Assembly (NCBI GenBank): GCA_037576195.1
Contig: CM075101.1
Span: 19,406,001-19,470,000, forward strand
Origin: Phytoseiulus persimilis
Lineage: Eukaryota; Arthropoda; Arachnida; Mesostigmata; Phytoseiidae
Length of the DNA: 64,000 bases
Reading direction: 5' to 3'
Part shown: positions 13,675-27,100 of the stretch, one piece after another
How positions within the stretch are numbered: the stretch's first letter is position 1
Layout of the letters: each line of letters begins with the position of its first letter
Notes under the pieces: generated by a model
What the model saw: the letters and a program-made list of their open reading frames with translations, nothing else
What the model was told of the DNA's origin: nothing
The model's database searches: none
Translations under genes and position numbers: made by a program

Positions 13675-16167
13675 CTGGATGGGGTGACTGATTGAAAGCA
13701 GAACACAACGAAATATTGATGGACTGTGTTATGCTCAGATGAGTCGAGGCCTCAATCGGTCGATACGACTGCGTCGAGGTCTCAACGCACGGCTAGCGAG
13801 TAATCATCTCGGCGGTCGGCTATTCAGCGCTCCTCGAAGAACAAAAACACTTCCTTGATGCACGTCTCGTCAAACACCACCGAAGAACTTCAGCCGCGTT
13901 TTGTTCGTCCAAATAGGATTTCTCTGACACGGATGACTTCATCTTGTCATTCTGTTCTCCTGTCCTATTCAATAAACAGCAGAAGAAATAAAAGCGAATG
14001 ACTCCCGAACCCGGCTCGAGTGGCTCGATAAAAATCCATTTTTCCGCTGATGATTGACGGCTTCAAAAAGTCATTCGGTGTTCTGTTCCAGTGATTTGTG
14101 TGTCTGCCCGCCTGCGAGACGAAGGAAACCCGTCGTTCGAATGTTTGTTTTTCAGTTCGCTTCGTAGAGCGCATTCGTTGTAGTTGCCGCTGCTGACAGC
14201 AGTTTGACGGAAGACGCCTGCCCGGTTGGTGATGTGTCATAACTTCTGTTCGTTCCTTCCCCATGCATCTAGGTATTTGCGTTTTGTTCATGCATGTGTA
14301 AGCGTTGACTCTCCCGCGTGTTTATTGTTGCCTTGGTCATCGTAATGCCCAGAAATCACGTGCTGAGACGTTGCTGATGACGAGTTTTCGAATCCTCCAC
14401 CGTTTCTTATCCGAACTGGAGGGGATTCCGAACGAATATTATTCAATCACGCTAAGCGGGGCACAACCGACCTTATAGCTCGAACAGAAGGACTCAGAAT
14501 GGCCTCGCACTCTGCGCACTACGAGTCAGCAGCCAGCTCCGTTCTCCCCTTCTCCTTGCGTTCCGGGGAGAACGCCGAACCATACGCGTTGGCACAAACA
14601 GCAACCGAATCTTCGAATCCAGCCCCAAAACAGACGCGAGCAACGAGCAGGGCGTAATTCCCATCGTGCCTCACGGCCAGCCCGTTTGGAAAACTCTTTC
14701 TCCGGCTCACTTGCTAGCAAGTTTTCTGTCGGTAAGTCCCACAGCTCTTTCTCTCTCTGTCTTCTGTATATCGGTCCGTTCGTCTTTCTGTGAAAGCCAG
14801 CGAAGCGGCCTTTCGCTTCGCCACTGACTTCTGCTGCTGCACTTGCTATCGCTGCTGTTCCCGCCGCGGTTCTCATATGAGTGGTTTGCCGCCCGGTGGG
14901 AAGACAGGCGGGCGAGCGTATGGTCGTTCAGAAAGACGAATTTAGAAACCACCTGGAGGAACGGAAAAGAACTCAAAAATGAACTAACCATCATCGCTTC
15001 AAGCAAAGGACATGCAAACAACTGCAGGAATGGAGAACACCGTCGAAAGTAATCGGACTGTGCTGGTCGCTTTCTTCTCACGACTTCTGGCTGCTCTCGC
15101 AATCCAGGTGTAAATAGAATAACCAATAGTTGTTCGTCGTTTCTATCTTTCCCGCAGTTCCTCGAATTTCCGCTCAAGATGGGAGCGTTTGCCAGGTATC
15201 TAGGCCCACGAGACCACAACGTTTGCGGTGGTAAAAATGCAATTGGGGGTGTCAGGGAGCAGGAACCAGGTAGATGGAAGAACAAAATCTCAACAAAGAA
15301 GAGGAATGCTAGACATCAGGAACGAGGGAGCGACAGAAGGAATGAAGGGAGGAACTCATTCCAATCGTCCGTTCTTTTCTCAGTGGCATGCGTTATGCCT
15401 AACGTTCAACGTTCCCCTATCCATGCTTCTCTGTTTCTTTCTGATGTTCTCTCCCGCGAGGACCCTCGGGCAGGAGGAGAGTTCGGAATCACTCATCGTT
15501 AGAATTGAAGAGGAGAGAGACGGAGGAACAAAGAACTCTTTAGTGAGAGCGAAGTCCACTCAACGGATGGATGAGAATCGTACGGCGCGCTCGTCGCGGC
15601 TCGTCTTTCTTGTCGGCCCGCTGTTTGACTGACAAACTGACTGGCTGGCTGGCAGTAGCCACGACATCAGAAACAAATAATGTGGACGCTGTGTTCTTTC
15701 TCCTTTCTCGCTGGTTTTCCTCTGTGTTGAACCGTCGAGCAAACAAACGAACAATCGACCAACAAACGAAGGAACGATCTGACGAGCAAATACACACTCA
15801 CGGAGCAAATACACACACGCTCACCCTCACACGCCGAAACTCTCATACATACATACATTTGAATGTAAACACATCAATTCTCGGTCAGCTATCCAAGGAG
15901 CCGGACTGCGAGCGAACCGACGAGCGGCTGCGCAGGTGATTGGTGTCGGGAGCGGCACTGGAATCTCAAAACGTCACTAAATTCTCACCACCACTGGGGA
16001 CACGTGTGCACTTGTGCGCATACTGGCGGAGCTCCTACAACGACTTAGTTTGCGATTTTTGTGCATCGCGGAAAGTCGGCGACAGTTTGTGCGGCTGCTG
16101 TTCCACCTGTCAGCACGAGATTCGAACAAATGTCTTCAGTTCATAGGCGGGAGAGGCCCTCGAACCA

Positions 16168-16185
16168 CCCCCCCCCCCCCCCCCC
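16168..16185. repeat. C homopolymer, 18 bases
   Basis: An uninterrupted run of 18 C in non-coding sequence. It is one of several long G/C homopolymers in the window. Confidence 0.95.
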
Positions 16186-19000
16186 ACTCCCCTACCCACT
16201 AGTAGTCATTGACAGCAACGTGAAAAGCTCTTTGCGGTAGAATTTGGGCATCCGGAAGGGTACGGCGGGGCGAGAGAAGGCCGCTACACCGAGCTTCATT
16301 GACTTCCATCACATGCAGCTCGATTCCGCCTGGTAGAATTCGGTGAGCATCGCTTCGGACCTTTCCGTTCTCGAAATTGATCGCGAATCGTCGTTGATGA
16401 ACAACAATGGAGGAAGGTTGTGAAGCAGCTCAAAGACACCGACCAGACTAGGGGTGGACCGACACGACGTCGAGGCATGGCGATGCTGCAGAAGCCCAGT
16501 CAGTCGAATAAACTTCTTAAGCTCGAACGGTGCCTTCGGCTTCGAAATTCCCCAACAGCTCTGCCGGATTTGAGGCCGTTAATGCATCGCTGTTCGGAAC
16601 GCAGCGAATCTGAGCGACGCGATGCCAATCTTGGCGGATTGTCGTCACCGGCGGCTTATGAAAGCAGGCGAATGATTTCTCGGAACCTTCTTCGGTCACC
16701 CTTGTGGCAATCCAGGCTCGGCAAATTTTCAATGATCACAGCGCTCGGAGTCTTTCTTCCCGGATTCCAGGAGGGGCCTTATCTGATGGTATTTCGCGCA
16801 CTGGGGAGCGCATTCGCTCGAGAGTCTTTCTGCAGTGTTTTGCTCTGGCTCATTTCCTCCTCAAGCGACATCGTGCCATGAAGAGTGGTTGTCGCTGCTC
16901 CGTCGACGATCACTCAAATTTTCTGGATTGGTCAGTGGCGATGATTGTTGAGCACTGAACAAACATCTCCTGGATAGCGGCGAGACGTTCAAGTGTTTCA
17001 TATTCTAAGTGATAGCGTTTCACGAGAGCCAGCTCTTCCTGATTATCAGCATCACTCAAAACATTCGAGCAAGGAGTAAAGCTACACAGACATGAAATCG
17101 ATCGTCACCCTCATCGAGTTCCCACCGTCCGTTTTTCTCTCTCGATGTACCCTCTGACCTTCCTGTTGCGTTTCAGTCTGCATGAACTGAAGTGTAAGTT
17201 CAACAAGCGCAGGGTTCGAAGCTTCCACTCGGCGAGTTAGCATATTCCCGCGTGTTCCGAGACTTCCCGAACAGTGAAGTTTCGATCAAAACTGGGACTC
17301 TGCGAGACTCTCCACTCGAGAAACATTCGAATTGCTGGTTTCCGGAAACGCTTCCGTGTCTTCGACCATCCTTGCATGCGATTCTCAACTGCTGATCCCA
17401 CTTGGATCAGGTTCTGTTTCGCCGCGCAACGTAACGTCTCACGCCGATGAGCTCCAGAGTATTGTAACTGTTACACCTCAAGATGAACAGTGACTGCTGC
17501 AGCCTGAGCGTCTTAGATTTATAACCTGTCGACCTCTGGTGCCCACGGCCGTAGAGATCAAATCCGGCTTGTGCTCTTGGCGATCTCTCACAGAAGATTG
17601 TAACCTCTTGAAGAGCGTGAGCGATCGGGATCGAATCCTCGATTTCGCGGTCGGAACTGTGATGCCGAGGGAACTTTCGGGCATCGCGGTTTTCTCTTCC
17701 ATTCTCCAGGTCGGGATTGGACTCACAGGATCGTTTTCGTCTTCTTGGAGTGGAATGCTCAATTGATCAATTGTTCGCTCGCTCACTCGGAAGCAGCATT
17801 CCCGCTTTTCCTACTGTGTATCGAATACGGCAAGCGCTCATCGGCGTCAGTATCGCTCCTCTAAAGGAGCTAGCTAGCAGAACATCAATAACAATCACGA
17901 CGACAACAACAACGATTCTTCATCCACCGATGATAACTGCTCCCGTGGCCAATGATTCCGACGAGGAGGATGTACTTAATGGCGGAGACACGATTTCAAT
18001 GATGATCGCGTTTGTCTGATTGTTTCATGAACATCGGAGACGGCTTCGGATGTGACCCAGGATCATGCGTGTTCTCGTCTGGATGCACCTCGGTGGGGTG
18101 GTTGATTTTTTTCCCACTTTTTTGTTCCGGCTCTTTTTATTGCCCGCTCCATCACTGCTCGGAATCACTCGCCGGCTGACATTAATCCCGACGCTAATGT
18201 AATCGCTTTCCAACACGTAACCGTTTTATCACGTCCAGAATTACTTTACGACCACGAATTCGCTTCTGATATTCGTCTTGACTGGAGTAGATGAGCGCGG
18301 CACACATCAACAGCTGCGTTTCTCGGTCATTCGGAAATTCCCATATTGAGTGAACAATCTCTAGGAGTTCACTCTTATTCCCTACTGGAGAGCGTAGATA
18401 GAATGAGTGTCGTGGCTCGCGAAACAAACTCGACAAGGCCGGTGTTTCGCAATCATCGAGAGCAAGCCTGCGGGAGCCTTTTCGCCCAAAGCGAGGGTTC
18501 GCTGAGGACAAAGCATCGGCGAACGCCGGAAAGAAGGCAGGCTACACAATTCGCACGGGGAACAAGTGCACGACGCAGCAATATGTGCGTGTGTGAGTCG
18601 ATCGACGAGACGGAATCAATCGGGAGGGTCTGACGGTATCTACTCCTCTTGTGATCGGCGTTTGCGGGGCTGCTCGCTCCGGACATGAACGGGTCAACCA
18701 CCGTTGGGGACCCAAGTGCAATCCGCTCATTGGGACCGCCGGATAATGAGGCCATCCGGTTACTCGGACTGGAACCCGCCATGATTCTCCCGCTGAAGTC
18801 GATGTGTACTCGAGTCTTGACAGTCGGAACGCCCACCCAACCAACCCCGGATGGTTCTGTTCTACGTGGTCCGATCACCGTATCGACCTTCCGGAAGCGG
18901 CAAGGAGCAAATCCTCCACTTCCAGTTTCGTTTCCTCAATTGAATGCAGAAGATCGAACGGTTCTCTTCACGACGCAGCGCGGAGACGTCTCCGTTCATC

Positions 19001-20010
19001 GCCGCTGCCCGAGAGAGCGCTCGCGTGCTTGCTCGCTTGCTTGCGTGTGTGTGCGGCTTTGTATTTATATATATGTGTGTGTGTGTGTATAATCGTGTTT
19101 TGGCGCGAAAAATGGTAAATGAAAAAGAAGTGGAGAAGATGATCATCATCGTGGAGATGCCGCTGGCAGCCACGAGACGTTCCCGCGGCTATTCTTTCTT
19201 TTTCGCCTCTTTCGTCGTCGCTTCGTCCTCCCGGCGCTGGCTTCTGACGCCGCCGCCGCCGCTGCTGCTGCTGGTTGACACATGGACAGACAAGCCGTCG
19301 CTTGGTTTACAGGAACGTTCGACGCAAGACGAAAAGCTCAAGAAGGATAAAAAAAGAGAGGGAAAAGAGCCAAGGAGCGAGCGAAAACGCTCGCAACGAC
19401 TGGCCATATGGTGACGTTACGGCTGGATGCGGGGCGGGCTTCAGAACTCCTTCTCGCTATTTCTCTTCTCCGGCTCTCTTTCTTTTCTGGCCCCTTCCTC
19501 AAACAGCCAACAAGCAACCAGGCGAGCCCTAAAGGAAGAAGTGAGTGATTGGCGCGAGAGTACAGAAAGCGAGCGAGAGAGAAAAGAAATAGAGAGAACG
19601 TGAAAAAGAGAGAATTGGTGAGTGAGCAGGAAAGAGAGAGCGCTGATGCCCGAGAGGGAGAGGCATGTCATGAGAACGATGCGGCGAGCAACTACGACGA
19701 CGACGACGAGAGCCAAGGAGGGAGCTCAGGGCGTCAATGTTCTTCTTCTTCTTCTTCGTCGTCTGATTCTTCTTCACTCTCCCGCTCTCTCTCTCGTTCT
19801 CTCCCGCCGCCGCTCCTCCTCGTCGTCGTCTCTATCCCGTCGTCTTTCTCGTCCCCTGTGTTCTGTGTTAAACTTCTTGGTTGCTTTCATCGGCGGAAAC
19901 AACCGCTCGCTTGCTCGTTCGTTTCTTCGCTCTTTCTTTCATCGTCCGTTCGTTCGCTCGTCGCCGCCAACGACGCCGCTGCGGCAGCAGAAGAAATAAA
20001 CTGCGAGAGA
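19001..20010. other. intergenic purine-rich then pyrimidine-rich block
   Basis: GT/TA microsatellite at about 19066-19090, a GA-rich + strand at about 19543-19700, then a CT/TTC/TCG-rich stretch at about 19738-19960. The GAGA/CTCT content could bind GAGA-type factors. Predicted peptides are Ser/Arg low-complexity and not supported as genes. Confidence 0.6.
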
Positions 20011-20429
20011 TAAGATGAGAGGCCAAATAGAAAGAGGACGATCAAAAAGAAGAAGTGATGATCTTTCGAAACATTACTGAACAATGAGAGGAATGGAGAG
20101 ATAGAGACATGGGAAATGAGCGGAGAGCCAGCGGCGCGGCGCGACGAGACAACTAGAGAAGAATCCACAGAAAGCTCAGGCCTGAGGAGGCGTAAGAATG
20201 CACGACACCCGAAAGCAAACGAACCGGTAAATAGCTGAATCGGACGGACGAATCCGACGGCGTTATGACTGATGGAATAATTACAAGTGGCGAATCCGTC
20301 CTCCATGACTCGAGCCGCGAGTCTCAACCCGAGATGATCCAAAAACCATCGACTGCGAGAAGATCCGAACCCCAAAATTCGTACAACGGTGGCAATGTAT
20401 TAAATGTCGAGTTTGGAAGCACCCTCCGT

Positions 20430-20600
20430 GACGGAAAGTGGCGTAGTCAGGGAGAGGGCCGTGACCACCCCCAGATTTTCGACCGCGATTCGTGTTTATG
20501 ATTAGAGACGGCTGCACCCCTCCCCTCTCAAAATGGTGCTGAAATGGTGCCCCCTTCCCCCGAGGAGCTGGGCACGCCCTTGATGGGGGCGACACCGAGC
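20430..20600 (-). mobile_element. probable transposon remnant
   Basis: Read on the minus strand, the stretch has GGGCGTGCCCAGC near one end, a CACCATTTTGAGAGGGG segment, and CTCCCTGACTACGCCAC near the other. Alternating G- and C-rich phrases of this type are common in animal interspersed repeats. No terminal repeats or target-site duplication could be fixed by eye, and the family is not identified. Confidence 0.35.
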
Positions 20601-23560
20601 ATCGGCACTCTAGAAGTTCCGTCCTCGGGTTCGCTCAGTAGGCCAGTATGCATTGCCGGGAATGTCTGTACACCAGAACAAAACCCGGCTGAGAAGAGCG
20701 GATGGATCGCAGAGAGTTGAGTTAGAAAGACAGGCTGCACTCTGAAATCCGTATGAGCCTCGCCACCGATTCGTTCCGGCTCTAATTGAGGTCTGCGCGG
20801 ATCGGCAGTCGCAGATTGAAGTTCAGTTCTCGCGAACGGAGCGGTCGCGGTTCCTACGCAAACCCCTAACCAAAACTCAACCACCAGTTTCAGAGCATAC
20901 GACGCCCGGTTCTCACTTCTCGCTCCACCCAGAGGGCTTCTTTCAGCCGGAGACGGTTCCATGACATTTTCTTGATTTTTGTCGCTTCGAGATCCGGACG
21001 AATGAACCCCGGTCTGCTGCCGATTCAGACCGCGTAACATTCTACCTGAGTCACTGAACTGGATTTGTTGAAGTTCAGGGCTGGACCGCGTCCACAGTGT
21101 AAGAGCTCTGATCGAATCGAACGCGCCGGGTACTCCCTCCCGATGTACATCAAACATGATTTTCGTTGGGCACTTTCAGCGGGTTTCTGTCGATTGCGGC
21201 TGCTTGGAAGGCGATAATTCTTCGATGTTTCTTTTTTCGCTCTGTTCCTCGTCTTTCGCTTTTTTGTGTCTGGCAATCGAAGATCGAATTTTGACAGCGG
21301 GCGACCGACCAACCGGCTGAACGAAAAGCCGAGCGAGCGAGCGCCATGGTGAGTGAGTTCGACGAGGTTTTTTATTATTTGAATCGAGCCACAGACAGGA
21401 CGGAACGAGCTACGCGAGCAGGAGCAGATGACTTTCTGCTCGAGCGGTTGGTCGTTCCATCGAGCGGTCGCTTGTTCAGATGATTAAGAGCCAACCTGAA
21501 GGCAAGAGCTTCTTGACGTCTGTTTGTTTACCTGTCCATTTAATCGTACGCCACAGCGTTTATCGTCGCGAGCTCGTTTGGAGAATTTGCGCAAGCCGAT
21601 ACATGAGTCGAGGCGGTTCATCTCGACCGGGGCAGCAGAATCCATCTTTGACGTAGCTAACGTTCTCGGCATTTGGGTAGCGATCTGAATCATGAGCTGA
21701 GAGGAGATTAGGAGGATTCGAGTACAAGAGATACAGTATATCGAAGGAAAGATGGTGGAAAGCAGCGTATTGGTGGAAAACAGCGTTGAGCTCCGCTAGA
21801 ATTGGAGTGTTGATGAGTTAAGCAGGCCGATCGGGTTGACTGAAACCGAATAATGTTTCCGGCAACATTTTTTCCACACATGGAATCTTCTACAGCATCG
21901 AAACAAGGTGCTGACAGCCCTCCGCTGAAGTGAAATCTGAGCACCTCAGTTGTTTCCTTCCCCACTTGGCTCTTGAATCATCTAAAACCATACAACCATC
22001 GCTGCTACCTCCTTTAGTTCCAGGAACTGTCCCCCTACTATTCAAGGCGCTTCTTGGTTCCAATCTCATGTGTTCTGTTGTGTGAGGTGGGTGATCTCAT
22101 AAGGCGGATTGGGAGCCGCGAGGGAATGCTCGATTCGTTACAGAACTGCACCCTGGAGTAATTTTTCCGATAAGTACCGGCGTACGATGGCGCCTCTATC
22201 ACATGCAGGAGGTTATTGATGCCAAAGAATGGAGAGCCAAGAGTGCACCCGAAACACCGAACGGACAGGCCACCACATCAGCCTTGAGGAGTCCCACGTT
22301 CAGATAGAGACGGGTTCTCCATGTGTGGTAGGTTCAACAATATATTCAGTTCGGAACAATATATTCAGTGCATCATTAGATCACACGCGTTGTCGGCTTT
22401 TTTCTTCTCGAATGATTCCCTTGCATCCGTGGTTGTCGGGCGATTTCAGTGAGTTCGATCTCATCAGAAGACCTTGATGAGTTTTCCCCCAACAGGGGTC
22501 TTCTGTTAGCTCAATGACACTCTGAAGAAGAGCTCGCATTTTCATGGTTTTGATATTTTTTCTGCCAGAGCTGTGAAACTGTTTCGCGCGCGGAATTTCT
22601 TCGATGTGCAGTGCTGGTGTTGCCCCCCTGAATTGCTGATCTTGATAATGATGGTGATGATGTTAATGATAGCGCGCCGCTTAGTCCAACAACCACTCCC
22701 GCCGACAGGGGCAACCGACGACGGAAACACCGGCAGCACCCACCGGGTTGACTCCACGAGCCATTAAGAACTTTCAGAACATTTGGGGGCTACTCAAATC
22801 CATATAAAACGGAGAGACAGTCAGTTTATCCGTCGCCAAGCCAGCAAGCGGGCCGCTTGAGCTTGCCGCGTAAAGGAGTTCAGAGAAGGAGTTCACGTGG
22901 GGGAGCCCGAGAGTCGTTGAGTTGTCGGCTCGGACTTCGATATTCCATGCGAATGTCTCTGCGTGGAACGCGGACGATTTCCAATCGACTCCAAAGGGGG
23001 AGGTCCGATGAATTGAATGTAGTGTAAACTTACAGCAAGTATAGATCCAGGGTCTTGAGCTCATCCAGAGACTTGCTCGGGGAGCCCAAGCGCCCAGGAG
23101 ACTTTTCTGTCATCCTCACATCGACAAAGATGATCTCAGGTCATTGTTGAGGATGATTTCAGCCGCCATCTGAACTTTTCTCAATGTACGCTCAAAGCTC
23201 AAAAAAATCGGAAGAGCTCCCAGTATCTCCAGGACGCTTTGATGAAATCAGAAGCCGTCGACTGCATGGAGGGTGCGTAGTCAAGCTCTGAACAACAGCA
23301 AACGTTTCCCAAGTCGTCAGCAACCTCCAAGCCATTAACTTGAATAGAATCCCTCCGCTTCCCAGGCGCGGCACGTTCTGCTTGAGCTCGATGATTATCC
23401 TGAATAAGGGCGCGAATAAGGAACATTACGTGGCGTCACTTCATTCCTGTGTTTCTGCCCGTTCCTTTCAAGAATCGTCATTGGTCATTGTTGTCGTGGT
23501 TTTGTCCGCGGATGCTATCAATTTCGTGGTGTCGGAGATGTAATGCTTCCATTGGGATAG
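20601..23560. other. intergenic, no supportable gene
   Basis: Unique sequence. A 209-codon open frame on the minus strand (20528-21157) overlaps the transposon-like stretch but shows no recognisable domain. A 19-base tandem lies at 22336-22373. Confidence 0.6.
22336..22373. repeat. AACAATATATTCAGT direct tandem
   Basis: Two perfect copies of a 15-base core (22336-22350 and 22355-22369) in a 19-base period. Confidence 0.85.
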
Positions 23561-25400
23561 TTTGCCGGCTTATTTGCTGCCGCCGTCGCTGCTGCTGATG
23601 GTGGTGATGATGGTGATAGTGACGATGCCGGCCGGCCGGCCCGCCCGCCTGCCCACTGCGGCAGTCATTTCTGAGCATCACGTAATTCTGATCACGACAT
23701 CAGAGTCGCCAGCGTAACTGCTAGCAAGCAGGCCGGCCGGCGTGCCCGGTTGGCTGCCGGCAGATGGGGCCCGGCTTCCACAAACTTCTTCATCGTCATC
23801 ATCATGGACGTCAACGACAACGACGTCTATTGATTTTCCACGCCACCGAGCGAGCGAGCGAATAACATACGAACGAGAAAGTGAGAACGAGTACGGCGGC
23901 GGTGTGAGGGGACCGGGGGGACTGCTTGTTCCGATCGTAATGTGGCGGTAGCTGCACTAACCGAGGCCAGGCACGAGCCTCGGCTCCAGGGACAGAAAGG
24001 GATTCAAGGGAGCTACCGGGAAGAATAACAGGAAACGCAAGAGCGGCGGGGCGAAGCGGGACCCACGAGTGGGAAAGCGGAGCTCTTTGCGGTGATGATA
24101 GTGGTGGTGGAGTCGAAGCGATAATTACCAAGGGCCGAGCAGCCAGCAAGAGTGGAGGATGGATCGAGAGAGAGAGAGAGAGAGAGGAGCACCTAGAGGA
24201 CACAAACGAGCGGGACATCGAGCGAGGGGAAGGAACAACCCAACTTCCCTCCTGATAGCAAAATAGCAACCACATCAGCACGAAAAGGGAAGTCCGCCAG
24301 ATAGCCCGGTTCGCGAACGAGCACGCGAGAACAAAAGGGGGAAGAGAGCAGCTGGGGGGAAATTGGGATGGGGGAGGGCAACAGGGAGAGTGTAGGGAGA
24401 CGGGGAGCAAGTGAGAGGTCGCAGCGAGAGGTTTGGTAATAGGATGAGGCCGCTCCGAGGCCATGGGTAGGGGATGGGGGAGATCATTGAGGACAGAGGG
24501 CGGGTGGTGGAACGCAATTGAGATGCCGGTCGTCTCCTGGTCGTGTATAATTATTTATGCCAGTTTACGACTCAGTGGTCGCCTAAGGGGAGAGGAGGAG
24601 TACCAGCAGCAGGGCACTGAGGAAGAGGGTGGAAGCCCGAAAACGGCGGCGGCGGCGGCAACAACGACAACAACAACGGCACCCCGCGATCCTTTCTCTC
24701 TGTCCTCGCGTCCGGGCCACCGATTCCCTGATGGGAACGAAAGCGAGCGGTCGCTCGGTTGCTCGCTGTGACTGAAAAGGGTCGGGCAAAAAAAGCGCGC
24801 GTCCTCAGAGAACGGGGTGGAAGAAAACCAGAGGACGGAGCGGGAAAAAAGACGAACTGACGTCGGTATACGGAACGAGAGAGGCGTGTGGGAGACGAAG
24901 AAAAGAAGATGGAACTTCGGGAAGGGGCAGACGACGGCGACGCAGGGAAGAGAAGGTCCTGGAGGAGAACGGAGGGGGGCGAAAAAGAGACTCGACGCCG
25001 CCAACGTTGTCGTCGTTCTTCAGACGCGAGCGAGCGAACGAACAAACGTCGAATAGAAAGATGGAGGAAAGATGAAAAGGAGGAGAATAGAACGAAAAGA
25101 GGACGGGGATGGAAAACCGGGATGGAAGCGAGCCGAAGACGCGTAGAGTGAAAAAAGTGGGGGAGAGGTGGGGTGACACTGGCTCTGCTGCTCTCTCTCT
25201 CTCTTCCGCGCGAGACGAGATTCCGTCCACGCTGTCTCCGCCCTCGCGTTTTTTCGTCGTCTCTGCTCTCGCAGGAACTCCCTTCCAACGGTACCACTCT
25301 GAAGCTGGCACTGTCGCGAGCTCTGGAAGAGCCCGGGAAGGGTTGCAAAGCCCTAGCCATTCCAACGATTCGCGCTCTGGTGGCAGATAGTGGTGTTCCG
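23561..25400. other. intergenic low-complexity, strongly purine-rich block
   Basis: CCGG/GGCC-rich patches at about 23625-23650 and 23730-23745, (GA)n at 24166-24187, and a purine-rich + strand over about 24560-25170. Open frames of 262 and 264 codons on the minus strand are Ser/Arg/Phe/Pro low-complexity translations of this CT-rich strand and are not accepted as genes. Confidence 0.65.
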
Positions 25401-27100
25401 AATTTTCGAGGTCCACGCAGGTCTTAATTTGACTTCTCCAGCTCAAGCTTCCCGAGTTTCGCTCAAGCCTCGTTTCGTAGATAACAAAAAAAAAAACGCG
25501 TTCTCTCGGAACTCGCGATCTCCTGCGAGTTCTCATCGCTATGATGTTTGGGAGGTTGCAGAGCGGTCGTGGTCGCGCAGAGTCCTGACACGGGTTCATG
25601 ACGTGATTCTGAGAAAATGCTCTTCACGGGGGACATATGGTTTGTCGGAATCGCATCCAGCTCACAGAAGGGTTCGGTAGTCGAACAGGTCTTGAGGTTT
25701 CTGCCTCGGGGGTCGACAGGGGATTCTCAAACATTGGTTCAACATGCCCGATGAGCGCATCGTTTCGCTCACCGCGGCAGGATCTATCGAATTTGTTCTT
25801 TGACTCGCTTCGCTCAGTCCATTGATGTCGAATCCTCTTTCCTCCCTGTATCCCGTGACATCCTCACACACCTCCCGTCTCTTGAACCTATCGGTCAATC
25901 TACCTCATTCTCCTCATTCGGCCAACTCCGGTTTGTTCCGCAATCGGTCGTTAGCATCTGCTGTTTCGGATCTGATTTAATCGCTCATCAACTCTGACAG
26001 CCGCCCCGTGAATGTCGTCAGCATGGCGAAAATTCTCGTAAACACAGGACGAAGTCGGTGAATATTGAGAAGGAATATTCCGATCTTGCCCGAACGACGA
26101 GACGAAAGAATCAGGTGTCGGTTGCCTCTCTGACCCCCCCCCCCCCCCCCCCTCCCTTCGTCTTCGACGAAAGCCACAATCAGCAACAGCTCCGCAGAAG
26201 GGCGATCAAAGCTCGGGTGCCCCTTGCTGGAACCTCCGAGCACTGTTGGGGGGCGCAACCCTTCTGTGTGACAACTAAACCGTAGTGTCGATAATCGTCC
26301 CTCACGATTGTAGGGTTGTATCCAGAGGCTGCGGCAGATCAATTACCGGATCGATCGACCAGTCGACTTCTCCGGGAAGTTTCTAACAGAAACCGGTTAG
26401 CGCCGATCGACTGCTCGGGGACTCGAGAATGCCCAAGGAACGCAGGCGCACTCCAAGTCGGTCGTCGAACTACCATCGACGGATTACACTCTGCCAATAC
26501 CGAGGGAGCAGAGTTTCGCGGTTCTAGTGATCTAATGAACAGAGTTATCGTGCGAGCCCCGAGCGGGGAGACAACCGACTCGATCACGTTGGAAACCACG
26601 GAGCGATCCCGAAAATTCACCCTTGAACTGTATTCGTGGCGTATGGGATCGAGCGCCTGAATTTTTCGCGGAATCTGTAGGAATCCGTATCTGTGGAATT
26701 CCGATGCGGGCTCGTCGTCGCGGTAGGTGTCGATGAGGTCAATGCTATGGCTCACGTGAGCTGAGCTCGGGCTTTTCTTCGGTTTTCGGATTCAGACCGA
26801 GAGGAAGTTCTGATAGCGCCTTTCAAGCTCCGCTGGACATCGAGTGGGGATGCGTCGAAAACGTTCCATGGAATGTTTTGAGAAGCTACCGGAAGCCTCA
26901 TTGCATAACTCGTTTGATTCGGAATTTCTTCACGCATGGCTCTTGGGACACTCACGAGCGCAGCTCAACCGGCAATCAATTCTTTCGCTTCCAAACTCAA
27001 AATTGGATCGATGCACCCATGTACTGGAATGACTCCAGATTATTGAGGCCTCCTTGCTGAGCATTCGATCTCTCAGTGATTTTTCCCCGGTCATTCTTCT
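25401..27100. other. intergenic, no supportable gene
   Basis: Unique sequence with a C run of 19 at 26134-26152. A 138-codon minus-strand frame (26339-26755) looks less repetitive than its surroundings, but I recognise no domain in it. Confidence 0.6.
26134..26152. repeat. C homopolymer, 19 bases
   Basis: The longest homopolymer seen in the window. Confidence 0.95.

Larger units (their letters stand above)
8901..19000. other. intergenic, no supportable gene
   Basis: Mostly unique sequence. Contents noted: C run of 12 at 9744-9755, CACGTG tandem at 11522-11560, CCGT-type tetranucleotides at about 11745-11815, a TCG/GAA-rich block at about 12040-12550, (CGAT)n at 13651-13674, AAAC/CA-rich sequence at about 15720-15860 and a C run of 18 at 16168-16185. 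No coding sequence is recognised on either strand. Confidence 0.65.

Noticed and set aside
17629..17645. Short GGATCGAATCC/GGTTCGAANCC-type strings resembling tRNA B boxes (also near 31120 and 42289).
   Set aside because: No A box, acceptor-stem pairing or anticodon arm at the right distances.
21346..21357. GCGCCATG followed by gtgagtgag, like a one-codon first exon with a perfect start context.
   Set aside because: GTGAGTGAG-type strings are frequent in the local repeat composition, and no downstream exon in matching phase is recognised.
24572..25599. Minus-strand open frames of 262 and 264 codons.
   Set aside because: They overlap each other in different frames and are Ser/Arg/Pro/Phe low-complexity translations of a CT-rich strand, with no domain and no plausible splice partners.
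26339..26755. A minus-strand open frame of 138 codons with protein-like composition.
   Set aside because: No recognisable family, and the opposite strand is also open over most of it, which suggests a composition effect rather than coding.
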